Origin: Sulfurimonas sp. UBA6792
GTDB taxonomy: Bacteria > Campylobacterota > Campylobacteria > Campylobacterales > Sulfurimonadaceae
Assembly: GCA_002452425.1 (NCBI GenBank)
Contig: DKFQ01000018.1
Location: 1-7,887, forward strand
Direction of reading: 5' to 3'
Length of the DNA: 7,887 nt
Part shown: in pieces, positions 1 through 6,915 of the stretch
Numbering within the stretch: the stretch's first letter is position 1
How the letters are laid out: each line of letters opens with the position of its first letter
The notes under the pieces: generated by a model
Seen by the model: only the letters and a program-made list of their open reading frames with translations
The model's database searches: none
Told to the model about the DNA's origin: nothing
Position numbers and translations under genes: made by a program

Positions 1-29
1 AATTAGTCAATCTCGTTATCAAGGATTAA
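1..29 (+). CDS. leuS: 3' end of leucyl-tRNA synthetase (partial)
   Basis: Reading in frame from base 3 gives LVNLVIKD followed by a TAA stop at 27-29. Leucyl-tRNA synthetases typically end in a short beta strand of the type K-L-[LV]-N-[LI]-V-[VI], so this tail fits the C-terminus of LeuS. In Helicobacter and Campylobacter, as I recall, leuS lies immediately upstream of lptE, which supports the call. Only about nine residues are visible, so the identification rests on this short match and on synteny. The stop is one base from the next start, so leuS and lptE are probably co-transcribed. Confidence 0.55.
21..25 (+). promoter_or_regulatory. Ribosome binding site for lptE, inside the leuS end
   Basis: AAGGA lies five bases before the GTG at 31, within the last codons of the upstream gene. 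It supports GTG 31 as the true start and suggests that translation of lptE follows termination of leuS. Confidence 0.6.
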
Positions 30-30
30 A

Positions 31-555
31 GTGAGACGATTTTTTCATCTTAAAGCAAGTCTATTTCTCTTAAGTCTGCTCTTTTTGGCAAGCGGATGCG
101 GTTATGCTCCAAATGCAAAGTTTTCACGCGATGTTATGGGAGAGAAGATTAGCACGAGCGTTGTTATCTCTGCAGAAGATCCGCAAAATACGGTTGTAAT
201 CAAAGATGCGGTTGATAAAGCTGTTATTGAAGTTTTTCAGGCATCATTGACAACAAAAGAGGCTTCGGATTCGCACCTCGTAATCAAGATGAATAAACCG
301 ATTTATACACCGGTTGTTTATGATGAGAATGGTTATATTACGGGGTATAGAATGAGTGTTGTACTTCACATCGTGAGAGACTCAAAGGGTGTGTTAAAAA
401 AGTATCAGACACGAGGGTTTCATGACTTTTCTGTAGCTCCAAATGCTATCGTTACGGATCAAGATAGATTTAATGCTATCGGTTTTGCCGCTCAAAGAGC
501 AATTAGAGCATTTGTCGCACAGGTTTCTGCTGAGGGAGCAAGAGCTAAAAAATAG
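31..555 (+). CDS. lptE: LPS-assembly lipoprotein LptE
   Basis: A 174-residue predicted outer-membrane lipoprotein. The N-terminus is basic (MRRFFHLK), followed by a hydrophobic core at about residues 9-20 and a lipobox ending at Cys23 (LASGC), so the mature protein would start C-G-Y-A-P. A CGY-x-P start just after the lipid-anchored cysteine is typical of LptE. In the family, LptE plugs the LptD barrel and helps place lipopolysaccharide in the outer leaflet. The rest is a small mixed alpha/beta domain with beta-strand-like stretches around residues 80-125 and a C-terminal helix at about 148-170. LptE is poorly conserved in sequence, so the call rests on the lipobox, size and position between leuS and the folC region. 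The GTG start is supported by AAGGA at 21-25. The gene begins one base after the preceding stop and ends nine bases before the cyclase gene. Confidence 0.8.
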   Translation: MRRFFHLKASLFLLSLLFLASGCGYAPNAKFSRDVMGEKISTSVVISAEDPQNTVVIKDAVDKAVIEVFQASLTTKEASDSHLVIKMNKPIYTPVVYDENGYITGYRMSVVLHIVRDSKGVLKKYQTRGFHDFSVAPNAIVTDQDRFNAIGFAAQRAIRAFVAQVSAEGARAKK

Positions 556-559
556 GGAG
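554..559 (+). promoter_or_regulatory. Ribosome binding site for the diguanylate cyclase gene
   Basis: AGGGAG overlaps the lptE stop codon (TAG at 553-555) and is followed by a five-base spacer before ATG 565. The Shine-Dalgarno being shared with the upstream stop points to coupled translation of lptE and the cyclase. Confidence 0.65.
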
Positions 560-564
560 TTTGT

Positions 565-2109
565 ATGAATATCCAAGAGATTATAAGAAAAAGCATCAAA
601 AGACTAGAGTTAGAGGGTAAACTTCTTACTCCTGATTTTTATGCGGAGGCTTTTTGTAAAGAGGCTTCCAAAGCGGGTTTTAATGTTGATGATTGCTCTA
701 AGCTAGAGAAGTTTAGGTCGATGCTCAACAAGGATTTTCAAGAGGAGCTTAAAAAGTACCATATCAAAACTATCTCTGAATTTGCCCATTTTTTAATCTC
801 AAAGCTCAACAGAACAAACCCTTCACACTGTTCCAACCTGCTAGAGTCACAAACTGTTTTTACAAAGCGTGTGCTTCAGGTTGTAGAAGTTTTGCATAAC
901 AAAGAAGCAGCAGAGTTGGCGAGAAAAAGTCTTGACCTCTTAAGCCGTGAAGCTTCACCTGTGGAGATTGATCAGTACAGACAGCTATGGGTCAATTTTA
1001 TCACGACGTATGACACCACATTTTTGCAAAAACTCAAACTCTTAGGGGATGTGGATACAACAAGTTTAAGAAAAACAGTTGAAAATCTAAATCTTGAGAA
1101 CCTCCATCTTGCTCCGTCTCAGCCATTTGAGCTCTCCAAAGTTGCATCACTTCTTGTGGCTTCCCTTGTTCCATCCATCGCTTCGGAAGTAAATGAGAAG
1201 ATTGCTTCTATCAGCCAAAAAATCAAAAAAGACCCATCACTTTTGGAAAGTGAGAGCGTAGAAGCAGAGATAAAGTCAGCAATATCGCTTCGCATCGCCC
1301 TTGATAAACAGAGTGTCAAAGAGATGATTGAGTCCATTGACGGGGTGCTTGACAAACTCTCGCTAAGACTTATCGAGATGATTGAGAGCTCTGACAGCTC
1401 TACGGTAGAGATACAAAAAATCAAAAAAGAGCTTGAGAGTTACAATGGGGGTGGCATCACCAACTTTACGATTGCGCATAAAAAACTCTATACTATAGCA
1501 ACGGCACTCGAAGAAAACACACAGGCTTTGACAAAAGATTTGAAAAAACATAGCAATGAAGTTACGCTTCTAAGCAAACGTGTTGAGCAGTTGGAGCAGG
1601 AGCTTCAAAGAGCCAAGGAGCAATCAAAAGAGGATTTTTTAACCAAACTTTTTAACAAACGTGCGCTTGAAGAGTATATGAATATCAAAGAGGCGGAGTT
1701 TACACGCTATGGAAAAAACTATAGTGTTGTCTTTTTTGATTTGGACTTTTTTAAATCTGTAAATGACACATACGGGCATGATGCTGGTGATGCGGTGCTT
1801 TTTGCCTTTGCAAAGATACTGAAAAAAGAGGCGAGAAATGTGGATGTTGTCGGGCGTTATGGTGGAGAGGAGTTTATAGCGATTCTTGGAGAGACTGATG
1901 TGGAGGGCGGCGTTGTTTTTGCAAATAAAGTGCGCAACAAAGTCAAAAATGCGCGTTTGATGTACAAAGAAAATCGCATAGAGCTTACTGTAAGTTGCGG
2001 AGTGAGCGAACGCAAAACCCATTTTTCACTTCAAAATACCGTTAAGTCGGCGGATGAAGCACTCTATAAAGCAAAGCAAAACGGTAGAGACAGGGTCGAG
2101 ACGAAGTGA
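565..2109 (+). CDS. Soluble GGDEF diguanylate cyclase with uncharacterised helical N-terminus
   Basis: A 514-residue protein with a C-terminal GGDEF domain (about 357-514) predicted to condense two GTP into c-di-GMP. The domain has the leading D-x-L-T-x-L-x-N-K-R motif at 357-366, the metal-binding DLD at 392-394, N400/D401 with Y-G-H-D-A-G-D at 403-409, and GGEEF at 433-437. An RxxD inhibitory site (R424-N-V-D427) sits five residues before GGEEF, the standard spacing, so product inhibition is expected. A likely coiled coil at about 315-353 joins this to an N-terminal region of about 315 residues that is strongly helical by composition and has no membrane segment, so the protein is probably cytoplasmic. 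I recognise no known sensor domain (PAS, GAF, REC) there. Catalytic activity is well supported; the input signal is unknown. The stop overlaps the folC start by four bases. Confidence 0.9.
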   Translation: MNIQEIIRKSIKRLELEGKLLTPDFYAEAFCKEASKAGFNVDDCSKLEKFRSMLNKDFQEELKKYHIKTISEFAHFLISKLNRTNPSHCSNLLESQTVFTKRVLQVVEVLHNKEAAELARKSLDLLSREASPVEIDQYRQLWVNFITTYDTTFLQKLKLLGDVDTTSLRKTVENLNLENLHLAPSQPFELSKVASLLVASLVPSIASEVNEKIASISQKIKKDPSLLESESVEAEIKSAISLRIALDKQSVKEMIESIDGVLDKLSLRLIEMIESSDSSTVEIQKIKKELESYNGGGITNFTIAHKKLYTIATALEENTQALTKDLKKHSNEVTLLSKRVEQLEQELQRAKEQSKEDFLTKLFNKRALEEYMNIKEAEFTRYGKNYSVVFFDLDFFKSVNDTYGHDAGDAVLFAFAKILKKEARNVDVVGRYGGEEFIAILGETDVEGGVVFANKVRNKVKNARLMYKENRIELTVSCGVSERKTHFSLQNTVKSADEALYKAKQNGRDRVETK

Positions 2110-3263
2110 GCCTTCAAGAGTATCTAAATGCAAAACCGCTCTACTATGACGAAATAGACTACTCACGGATGCCCAGAGTTTATGAGACCATAAAACACTC
2201 TTTAAAAATCCACAAAATCATCCATATCATCGGCACAAACGGCAAAGGTACGACGGGGCGTTTTTTGGCGACTGCACTTTTTGCAAACGGTTATCGTGTG
2301 GGACACTACACTTCACCGCATATTTTAGAATTTAACGAGAGAGTGTGGCTTAACGGAGAAAATGCAAGCGATGAAGAGTTGCAAAATGCCCATGAAGAGC
2401 TGCAAAAACTCTTAAGTAAAGAGGATACTGATACGCTTAGTTATTTTGAATATACCACGCTTCTTGCTATGCTTGTTTTTAGTGAGTGCGAGTATGTCGT
2501 TATGGAAGCGGGGCTTGGCGGCGAGCATGATGCAACGGCGGTATTTCCAAAAACACTTACTCTTGTAACACCTATCGCTTATGACCATGAAGCGTTTTTG
2601 GGAACAGATATAAAACAAATTGCAAAAACAAAGTTAAATGCCATCCAAAAGAGTGCCATAATGGCAAATCAGCGATTTGTCGAGGTTTACGAGGTCGCTA
2701 AAGGTTTGGCAGATAAAAATATCTATAGAGTAGATGAACTCTTAAATGAAGATGACAAAAAAAAGAGAGAAGTGATAAGCAAAAATCTCTCTTTAGCTCC
2801 CTATCTTGTACAAAATCTCTCTCTTAGCATCTCAGCTTTGAAATTTTTGGGTGTGAGTTACAAAGTGGATGATTTTAAAAATGCAAAGCTTTTTGGGCGA
2901 CTAAGCCGAGTTGTCAAAAATGTCATAGTCGATGTCGGACACAACGCACTTGCCGCTTCAAGCATAGCAGAGGCGTTGGCGGGAGAAAAGTTTACGCTCA
3001 TCTATAACAGTTACAGAGATAAAAACTATAAAGAGATTTTGTCCATTTTAAAGCCCATCATTTTGGATGTTGAAATTATAGAAGTTGTGAACCAAAGAGT
3101 TGAAGAGATAGAAAAAATCCAAAATGCGCTTGATGAGTTGGACATAAAACGAACGATTTTTAAAGAGATAAAAGATGCGCAAAACTATCTGGTTTTTGGC
3201 TCTTTTAGCGTTGTAGAGAAGTTTTTGAAGGAGCAGACAAGTGTCGCAAAATATACTATTTGA
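2106..3263 (+). CDS. folC: Folylpolyglutamate synthase / dihydrofolate synthase FolC
   Basis: A 385-residue Mur-ligase-fold enzyme that adds glutamate to dihydropteroate and/or folates using ATP. The P-loop is G43-T-N-G-K-G-T-T50, followed by TSPH at 69-72, the metal-binding Glu134 in the M-E-A-G-L-G-G segment, Asp160-His161 in A-Y-D-H, and Lys176, which aligns with the carbamylated lysine of the family. The C-terminal domain carries G-R-L around 264-266 and the D-V-G-H-N motif at 276-280. It is somewhat shorter than the usual 400-430 residues, mainly in the C-terminal domain. The segment normally written GGRLDATN reads GGEHDATA (138-145). Whether it has both activities or only one cannot be decided from sequence. 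The start is GTG 2106, overlapping the cyclase stop as GTGA with no strong Shine-Dalgarno, which suggests termination-reinitiation. The 3' end overlaps mfd by 23 bases. Confidence 0.92.
   Translation: MSLQEYLNAKPLYYDEIDYSRMPRVYETIKHSLKIHKIIHIIGTNGKGTTGRFLATALFANGYRVGHYTSPHILEFNERVWLNGENASDEELQNAHEELQKLLSKEDTDTLSYFEYTTLLAMLVFSECEYVVMEAGLGGEHDATAVFPKTLTLVTPIAYDHEAFLGTDIKQIAKTKLNAIQKSAIMANQRFVEVYEVAKGLADKNIYRVDELLNEDDKKKREVISKNLSLAPYLVQNLSLSISALKFLGVSYKVDDFKNAKLFGRLSRVVKNVIVDVGHNALAASSIAEALAGEKFTLIYNSYRDKNYKEILSILKPIILDVEIIEVVNQRVEEIEKIQNALDELDIKRTIFKEIKDAQNYLVFGSFSVVEKFLKEQTSVAKYTI
3228..3233 (+). promoter_or_regulatory. Ribosome binding site for mfd, inside folC
   Basis: A perfect AAGGAG followed by a seven-base spacer to GTG 3241. 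It lies in the last codons of folC and fixes the mfd start within the folC reading frame, giving the 23-base overlap. Confidence 0.75.
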
Positions 3264-6207
3264 CTATTTTAAAAGAGGTCAAAATCTTGAAGTGCTTATC
3301 TGCCAAGACCATAAAGAGTCACTTGAACTTGAGAGCGTTGCCAAATTTTACGGCAGAGATGTTGTTGTTTTTCCAGACTTAAGAGCGACATTTGGAGATG
3401 ACCTGAGGGTTTATAAAGAGGAGCTTCATGAGCTTTTTTCATGCCTTAGAAGATACTACACTGCAAAGAAAAAGCCTCTCATCATTTCGCCGCTTAAAAC
3501 GCTTCTTTTTCATCTGCCAAAAGAGGAACTCTTAAAAAGCACGGTGTTGGAGTTTGGCGCAAAAATAGAGCTTAAAAAATTTAAAGAGCTTCTTCTTTTT
3601 TGGGGATATAGCTTTGTGGACATGGTAGAAGTGGAGGGTGAAGTCTCGTTTAGAGGCGACATCATAGACATCTATCCGAGTGCAAGCAAAATGCCGCTTC
3701 GTATCTCTCTTTTTGATGATGAGATAGAGCAGATAAAATATTTTGAGCTAGAATCCCAGCGCACGCAGGGCGAGGAGCTTGAGAGTGTAGAGATAAATGC
3801 GGCATTTTTCTCACTTGATGAAGAGGCGTTTAACACTCTTGATGCAAGGGTAAAAAAGAGCGATTTTAACTCCCTCTCTTACGATATCGCCTCGCTTGGA
3901 CTTTGGTATCTGGGCGATATGGCTGCAAACTTTTTAGAGGGTAAAAGCGCAAAACTTATACGAAATTTGGATACGCTTTTGGTCGATGCCTATGCGCTGA
4001 ACAACCCGACACTTAGTCGTGCATGTTTTAACTTAGAGATTTTGCCGCAAAATGATGAGTGCAAAGAGTTGGCGGTTACTGATGCCATGGCACTCATAAC
4101 TGTTCATAAAGATAAAAAGATAACCGTTATCGCATCAAATGAGGCGGTTGTAAAACAAGCTAGGATTTACGATACCAAGGGCATCAAAATCATCTATGCT
4201 CCATATGTCTTAAATATCATAGACAAAGACGAAGTTGTCATATCGCTCAATAAAAAAGAAAAAGCAAGACGCAGACGAAAAAGCTCCATTTTGCTTGATG
4301 ACCTTAAAGTCGGCGATTATGTCGTGCATGAAGATTACGGCGTGGGGATTTTTGAGGGGATTGAAAAGACCCATATACTCGGCGGTGTGAAAGATTTTAT
4401 CGTTATAAAATATGTGGGTGATGACAAGATACTGCTCCCTGTTGAAAATATCGACTATATAGACCGCTACATAGCTTCAGGCGGCTCAACTCCAGAGCTT
4501 GACAGACTAGGCAAAGGGAGTTTTGGTAAGCTTAAAGAAAGTGTGAAAAAACGCCTGATGGAGATTGCAGGGCAAATTGTAAATACAGCCGCCGCAAGAG
4601 AGCTAATAGCCGCACCAAAAATCAGCATAGACGAGAGCGAACTAAGGGCGTTTCAAAAGCTCTCGGGATTTGAGTACACCGATGATCAGGTAACTGCCAT
4701 AGATGAGATAATCACACAGATGAGTTCGGGGCATATCATGGATAGGCTTCTAAGCGGGGATGTCGGTTTTGGCAAGACGGAAGTGGCTATGAATACGATA
4801 TTTGCAGCGTATAAATCAGGCTTTCAGTCGGCTCTAATCGTCCCTACAACGCTGCTTTCCGCACAACACTACCGCTCTTTGGCTCAAAGATTTGATGCGC
4901 TTGGCATAAGGGTTGCAAAACTGGACAGATTTGTAACCGCAAAAGATAAAACAAACATCACAAAAGCACTAAGAGAGGGGATTTTGGATGCCGTTGTGGG
5001 AACGCATGCGCTTTTTGATTTGGACTTTAAAAATCTCGGAGTAGTTATCATTGATGAAGAGCATAAGTTTGGGGTAAAACAAAAAGAGAAGATAAAAGAG
5101 CTTTACAACAATGTCCATCTTCTATCCATGAGTGCAACCCCGATTCCCCGCTCACTCAACCAAGCCCTAAGCTCCATCAAAACCATGTCGCAGCTGCTTA
5201 CCCCGCCAAGTGAGAGAGAGCCTGTGAGAACTTTTGTAAAAGAGTATGAAGAAAAACTTATAAAAGAGGTGATTTTACGAGAGATTCGCCGCGGCGGACA
5301 GATATTTTATGTCCATAACTCCATAGACCATATGCCCATCAAGCAGGGCGAACTAAAAGCGATACTGCCCGAACTCAGAGTGGTTATGCTTCACTCGAAA
5401 ATCTCCGCAACCGACACCGAAAAAGAGCTTTTAAAGTTTGAAGCAGGCGAATACGACCTTATGCTTGCCACCTCCATTATCGAATCTGGTATCCATATGC
5501 CCAGAGTAAATACCATCATCGTTGACGGTGCAGATAGGTTTGGAATGGCGGATCTGCATCAGCTTAGAGGAAGAGTGGGGCGTGGAAGTACCGAGGGATT
5601 TGCCTATTTTATAGTAAACAACAAAGAGGAGCTAACCGACGAGGCAAAAAAAAGACTTCTGGCGTTAGAGTCAAACTCATATCTCGGAAGCGGCTCGGCT
5701 TTGGCGTACCATGACCTAGAGATAAGAGGCGGCGGAAACTTAGTAGGCGATGCCCAAAGCGGACACATCAAAAACATCGGCTATTCGCTCTATTTGAGGA
5801 TGCTAGAAGATGCCATCAAACTTTTAAGCAACCATATCCAAGTAGAGAAGTTTAAAGTTGACATAAAACTGACCATCTCAGCCTATATATCCGATGAGGT
5901 AGTAAAAGAGGACAGACTTCGTCTCGATATCTACAAACGCCTCTCATCCTGTGAACAAGTGGTGGAGATATACGAGATACAAGAAGAGACGATAGACCGT
6001 TTCGGCGAACTAGACACCCCAAGCAAACAGTTTTTTGAACTAATGGTTATCAAGCTTTTATGTCTGGAGAAAAAGATAAAAATCATCTCAAACTATGGAC
6101 AAAACATAACGATTACGCAAAGTGACGATAAAAAAGAGAGTATAAAGTCTGATTCTAAAGATGACGATGATGTTATAAAAGCGGTGCTTTTGTATTTGAG
6201 GGCGTGA
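3241..6207 (+). CDS. mfd: Transcription-repair coupling factor Mfd
   Basis: A 988-residue DNA translocase that removes stalled RNA polymerase and recruits UvrA for nucleotide excision repair. Order of domains: a degenerate UvrB-like N-terminal module without Walker motifs (about 1-190); a basic linker (K-A-R-R-R-R-K at 341-347); the RNA-polymerase-interacting domain (about 353-430, starting D-L-K-V-G-D-Y-V-V-H); the RecG-like motor with Walker A G506-D-V-G-F-G-K-T513, DEEH at 605-608, SATPIPR at 631-637 and QLRGRVGR at 774-781; then a C-terminal domain after H-D-L-E-I-R-G-G-G. R138, R154 and F158 align by spacing with the E. coli UvrA-contact residues R165, R181 and F185 (numbering from memory). 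It is about 160 residues shorter than E. coli Mfd, mostly before the polymerase-binding domain. A low-complexity Lys/Asp/Ser stretch (961-977) precedes the last helix. The GTG start has a strong Shine-Dalgarno. Confidence 0.97.
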   Translation: MSQNILFDYFKRGQNLEVLICQDHKESLELESVAKFYGRDVVVFPDLRATFGDDLRVYKEELHELFSCLRRYYTAKKKPLIISPLKTLLFHLPKEELLKSTVLEFGAKIELKKFKELLLFWGYSFVDMVEVEGEVSFRGDIIDIYPSASKMPLRISLFDDEIEQIKYFELESQRTQGEELESVEINAAFFSLDEEAFNTLDARVKKSDFNSLSYDIASLGLWYLGDMAANFLEGKSAKLIRNLDTLLVDAYALNNPTLSRACFNLEILPQNDECKELAVTDAMALITVHKDKKITVIASNEAVVKQARIYDTKGIKIIYAPYVLNIIDKDEVVISLNKKEKARRRRKSSILLDDLKVGDYVVHEDYGVGIFEGIEKTHILGGVKDFIVIKYVGDDKILLPVENIDYIDRYIASGGSTPELDRLGKGSFGKLKESVKKRLMEIAGQIVNTAAARELIAAPKISIDESELRAFQKLSGFEYTDDQVTAIDEIITQMSSGHIMDRLLSGDVGFGKTEVAMNTIFAAYKSGFQSALIVPTTLLSAQHYRSLAQRFDALGIRVAKLDRFVTAKDKTNITKALREGILDAVVGTHALFDLDFKNLGVVIIDEEHKFGVKQKEKIKELYNNVHLLSMSATPIPRSLNQALSSIKTMSQLLTPPSEREPVRTFVKEYEEKLIKEVILREIRRGGQIFYVHNSIDHMPIKQGELKAILPELRVVMLHSKISATDTEKELLKFEAGEYDLMLATSIIESGIHMPRVNTIIVDGADRFGMADLHQLRGRVGRGSTEGFAYFIVNNKEELTDEAKKRLLALESNSYLGSGSALAYHDLEIRGGGNLVGDAQSGHIKNIGYSLYLRMLEDAIKLLSNHIQVEKFKVDIKLTISAYISDEVVKEDRLRLDIYKRLSSCEQVVEIYEIQEETIDRFGELDTPSKQFFELMVIKLLCLEKKIKIISNYGQNITITQSDDKKESIKSDSKDDDDVIKAVLLYLRA

Positions 6208-6219
6208 AAAATTTATCGT

Positions 6220-6223
6220 GGAG
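6220..6223 (+). promoter_or_regulatory. Ribosome binding site deciding the ung start
   Basis: GGAG followed by six A residues and then ATG 6230. The in-frame GTG at 6218 overlaps this Shine-Dalgarno and has no purine-rich site of its own upstream, so ATG 6230 is the better start. The spacer and the start codon's A together form a run of seven A. Confidence 0.6.
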
Positions 6224-6229
6224 AAAAAA

Positions 6230-6901
6230 ATGATAGACCCTAAAATAGAAGAGAGTTGGAGAGAAGTTCTGTTTGATGAGTTTCAAAAGCCCTATTTTGA
6301 AGAGTTGAAGAGGTTTTTGGTTGAAGAGAAGCAAAGACATACTATCTACCCGCATGGTTCAAATGTCTTTGCCGCATTTAACAACACTCCGTTTGATAAT
6401 GTAAAAGTCGTGATTTTGGGGCAAGATCCTTATCATGGGGCAAATCAGGCGCATGGGCTTGCGTTTTCGGTAAATGACGGTGTGCCGTTTCCGCCGTCTC
6501 TGCAAAATATCTTTAAAGAGCTTCGTGATGATATGGGTTGTGATATGCCAAAGAGCGGAAATCTGATAAAGTGGGCAAAAGAGGGTGTTTTTTTGATTAA
6601 TGCAGTTTTAACGGTAAGAGCGAGTGAGGCGAATTCACATAAAAGCAGGGGTTGGGAGATATTTACCGATGCAGTTATCAGACTGCTAAGTGAGAAAAAA
6701 GAGAATCTGGTTTTTATCTTATGGGGAAGTCCTGCGGGTGCAAAAGCTTCGCTTATCGATGCAAAAAAACATCTTATACTCAAAGCGCCGCATCCTTCGC
6801 CTCTTTCGTCATATAGAGGGTTTTTCGGCTCAAAGCCTTTTTCAAAAACAAATGATTATCTTGTATCAAAAGCGATAAGCCCGATTAAGTGGTGTATATA
6901 A
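6230..6901 (+). CDS. ung: Uracil-DNA glycosylase (family 1)
   Basis: A 223-residue enzyme (from ATG 6230) that excises uracil from DNA, starting base excision repair. Water-activating motif G-Q-D-P-Y-H-G carries catalytic Asp66 and Tyr68; Phe79 in G-L-A-F-S stacks on the uracil; Asn124 in the N-A-V-L-T-V strand reads the base; H188-P-S-P-L-S is the second catalytic and DNA-intercalation loop. These positions lie within one or two residues of E. coli Ung (D64, F77, N123, H187; length 229), which also favours ATG 6230 over the in-frame GTG at 6218 (227 residues). The C-terminal pattern R-G-F-F-G-S-K-P-F-S is also typical. The gene begins 22 bases after mfd on the same strand, so two DNA-repair genes are adjacent and probably co-transcribed. 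No departure from the family is visible. Confidence 0.97.
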   Translation: MIDPKIEESWREVLFDEFQKPYFEELKRFLVEEKQRHTIYPHGSNVFAAFNNTPFDNVKVVILGQDPYHGANQAHGLAFSVNDGVPFPPSLQNIFKELRDDMGCDMPKSGNLIKWAKEGVFLINAVLTVRASEANSHKSRGWEIFTDAVIRLLSEKKENLVFILWGSPAGAKASLIDAKKHLILKAPHPSPLSSYRGFFGSKPFSKTNDYLVSKAISPIKWCI

Positions 6902-6904
6902 AAT

Positions 6905-6910
6905 AAGGAA
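6905..6910 (+). promoter_or_regulatory. Ribosome binding site for ymdB
   Basis: AAGGAA with a five-base spacer before GTG 6916, in the 14-base gap after the ung stop. It supports GTG rather than an internal codon as the start. Confidence 0.65.
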
Positions 6911-6915
6911 TAATA

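Noticed and set aside
1119..1424. Open minus-strand frame of about 100 codons opposite the cyclase gene
   Set aside because: Its translation is dominated by Ser, Ile and Leu, the mirror of Lys/Glu/Asp-rich helices on the plus strand; it has no plausible ribosome binding site and is a shadow frame.
1639..2022. Open minus-strand frame of 127 codons opposite the GGDEF domain
   Set aside because: The plus strand there encodes a complete GGDEF domain with all motifs; the antisense product is Phe/Ile/His-rich without recognisable motifs.
5287..5296. GC-rich perfect palindrome CGCCGCGGCG inside mfd
   Set aside because: It encodes part of I-R-R-G-G, a conserved stretch between motor motifs, has no T-run after it, and is explained by Arg/Gly codons.
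6171..6179. TGT-TATAAA, resembling an extended -10 promoter element about 50 bases before ung
   Set aside because: It lies in AT-rich coding sequence of mfd, has no recognisable -35 element at the expected distance, and such strings are frequent by chance in this base composition.
6218..6220. GTG as an alternative ung start
   Set aside because: It overlaps the GGAG Shine-Dalgarno of ATG 6230 and has no ribosome binding site of its own; ATG 6230 also gives catalytic residue numbering closer to E. coli Ung.
6445..6783. Open minus-strand frame of 112 codons opposite ung
   Set aside because: The plus strand encodes the intact Ung catalytic core; the antisense frame is a shadow.
6897..6902. TATAAA at the end of ung, a possible -10 element for ymdB
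   Set aside because: Transcription would start only a few bases before GTG 6916 and would remove or disrupt the good ribosome binding site at 6905-6910; the bases also encode the last ung codons.
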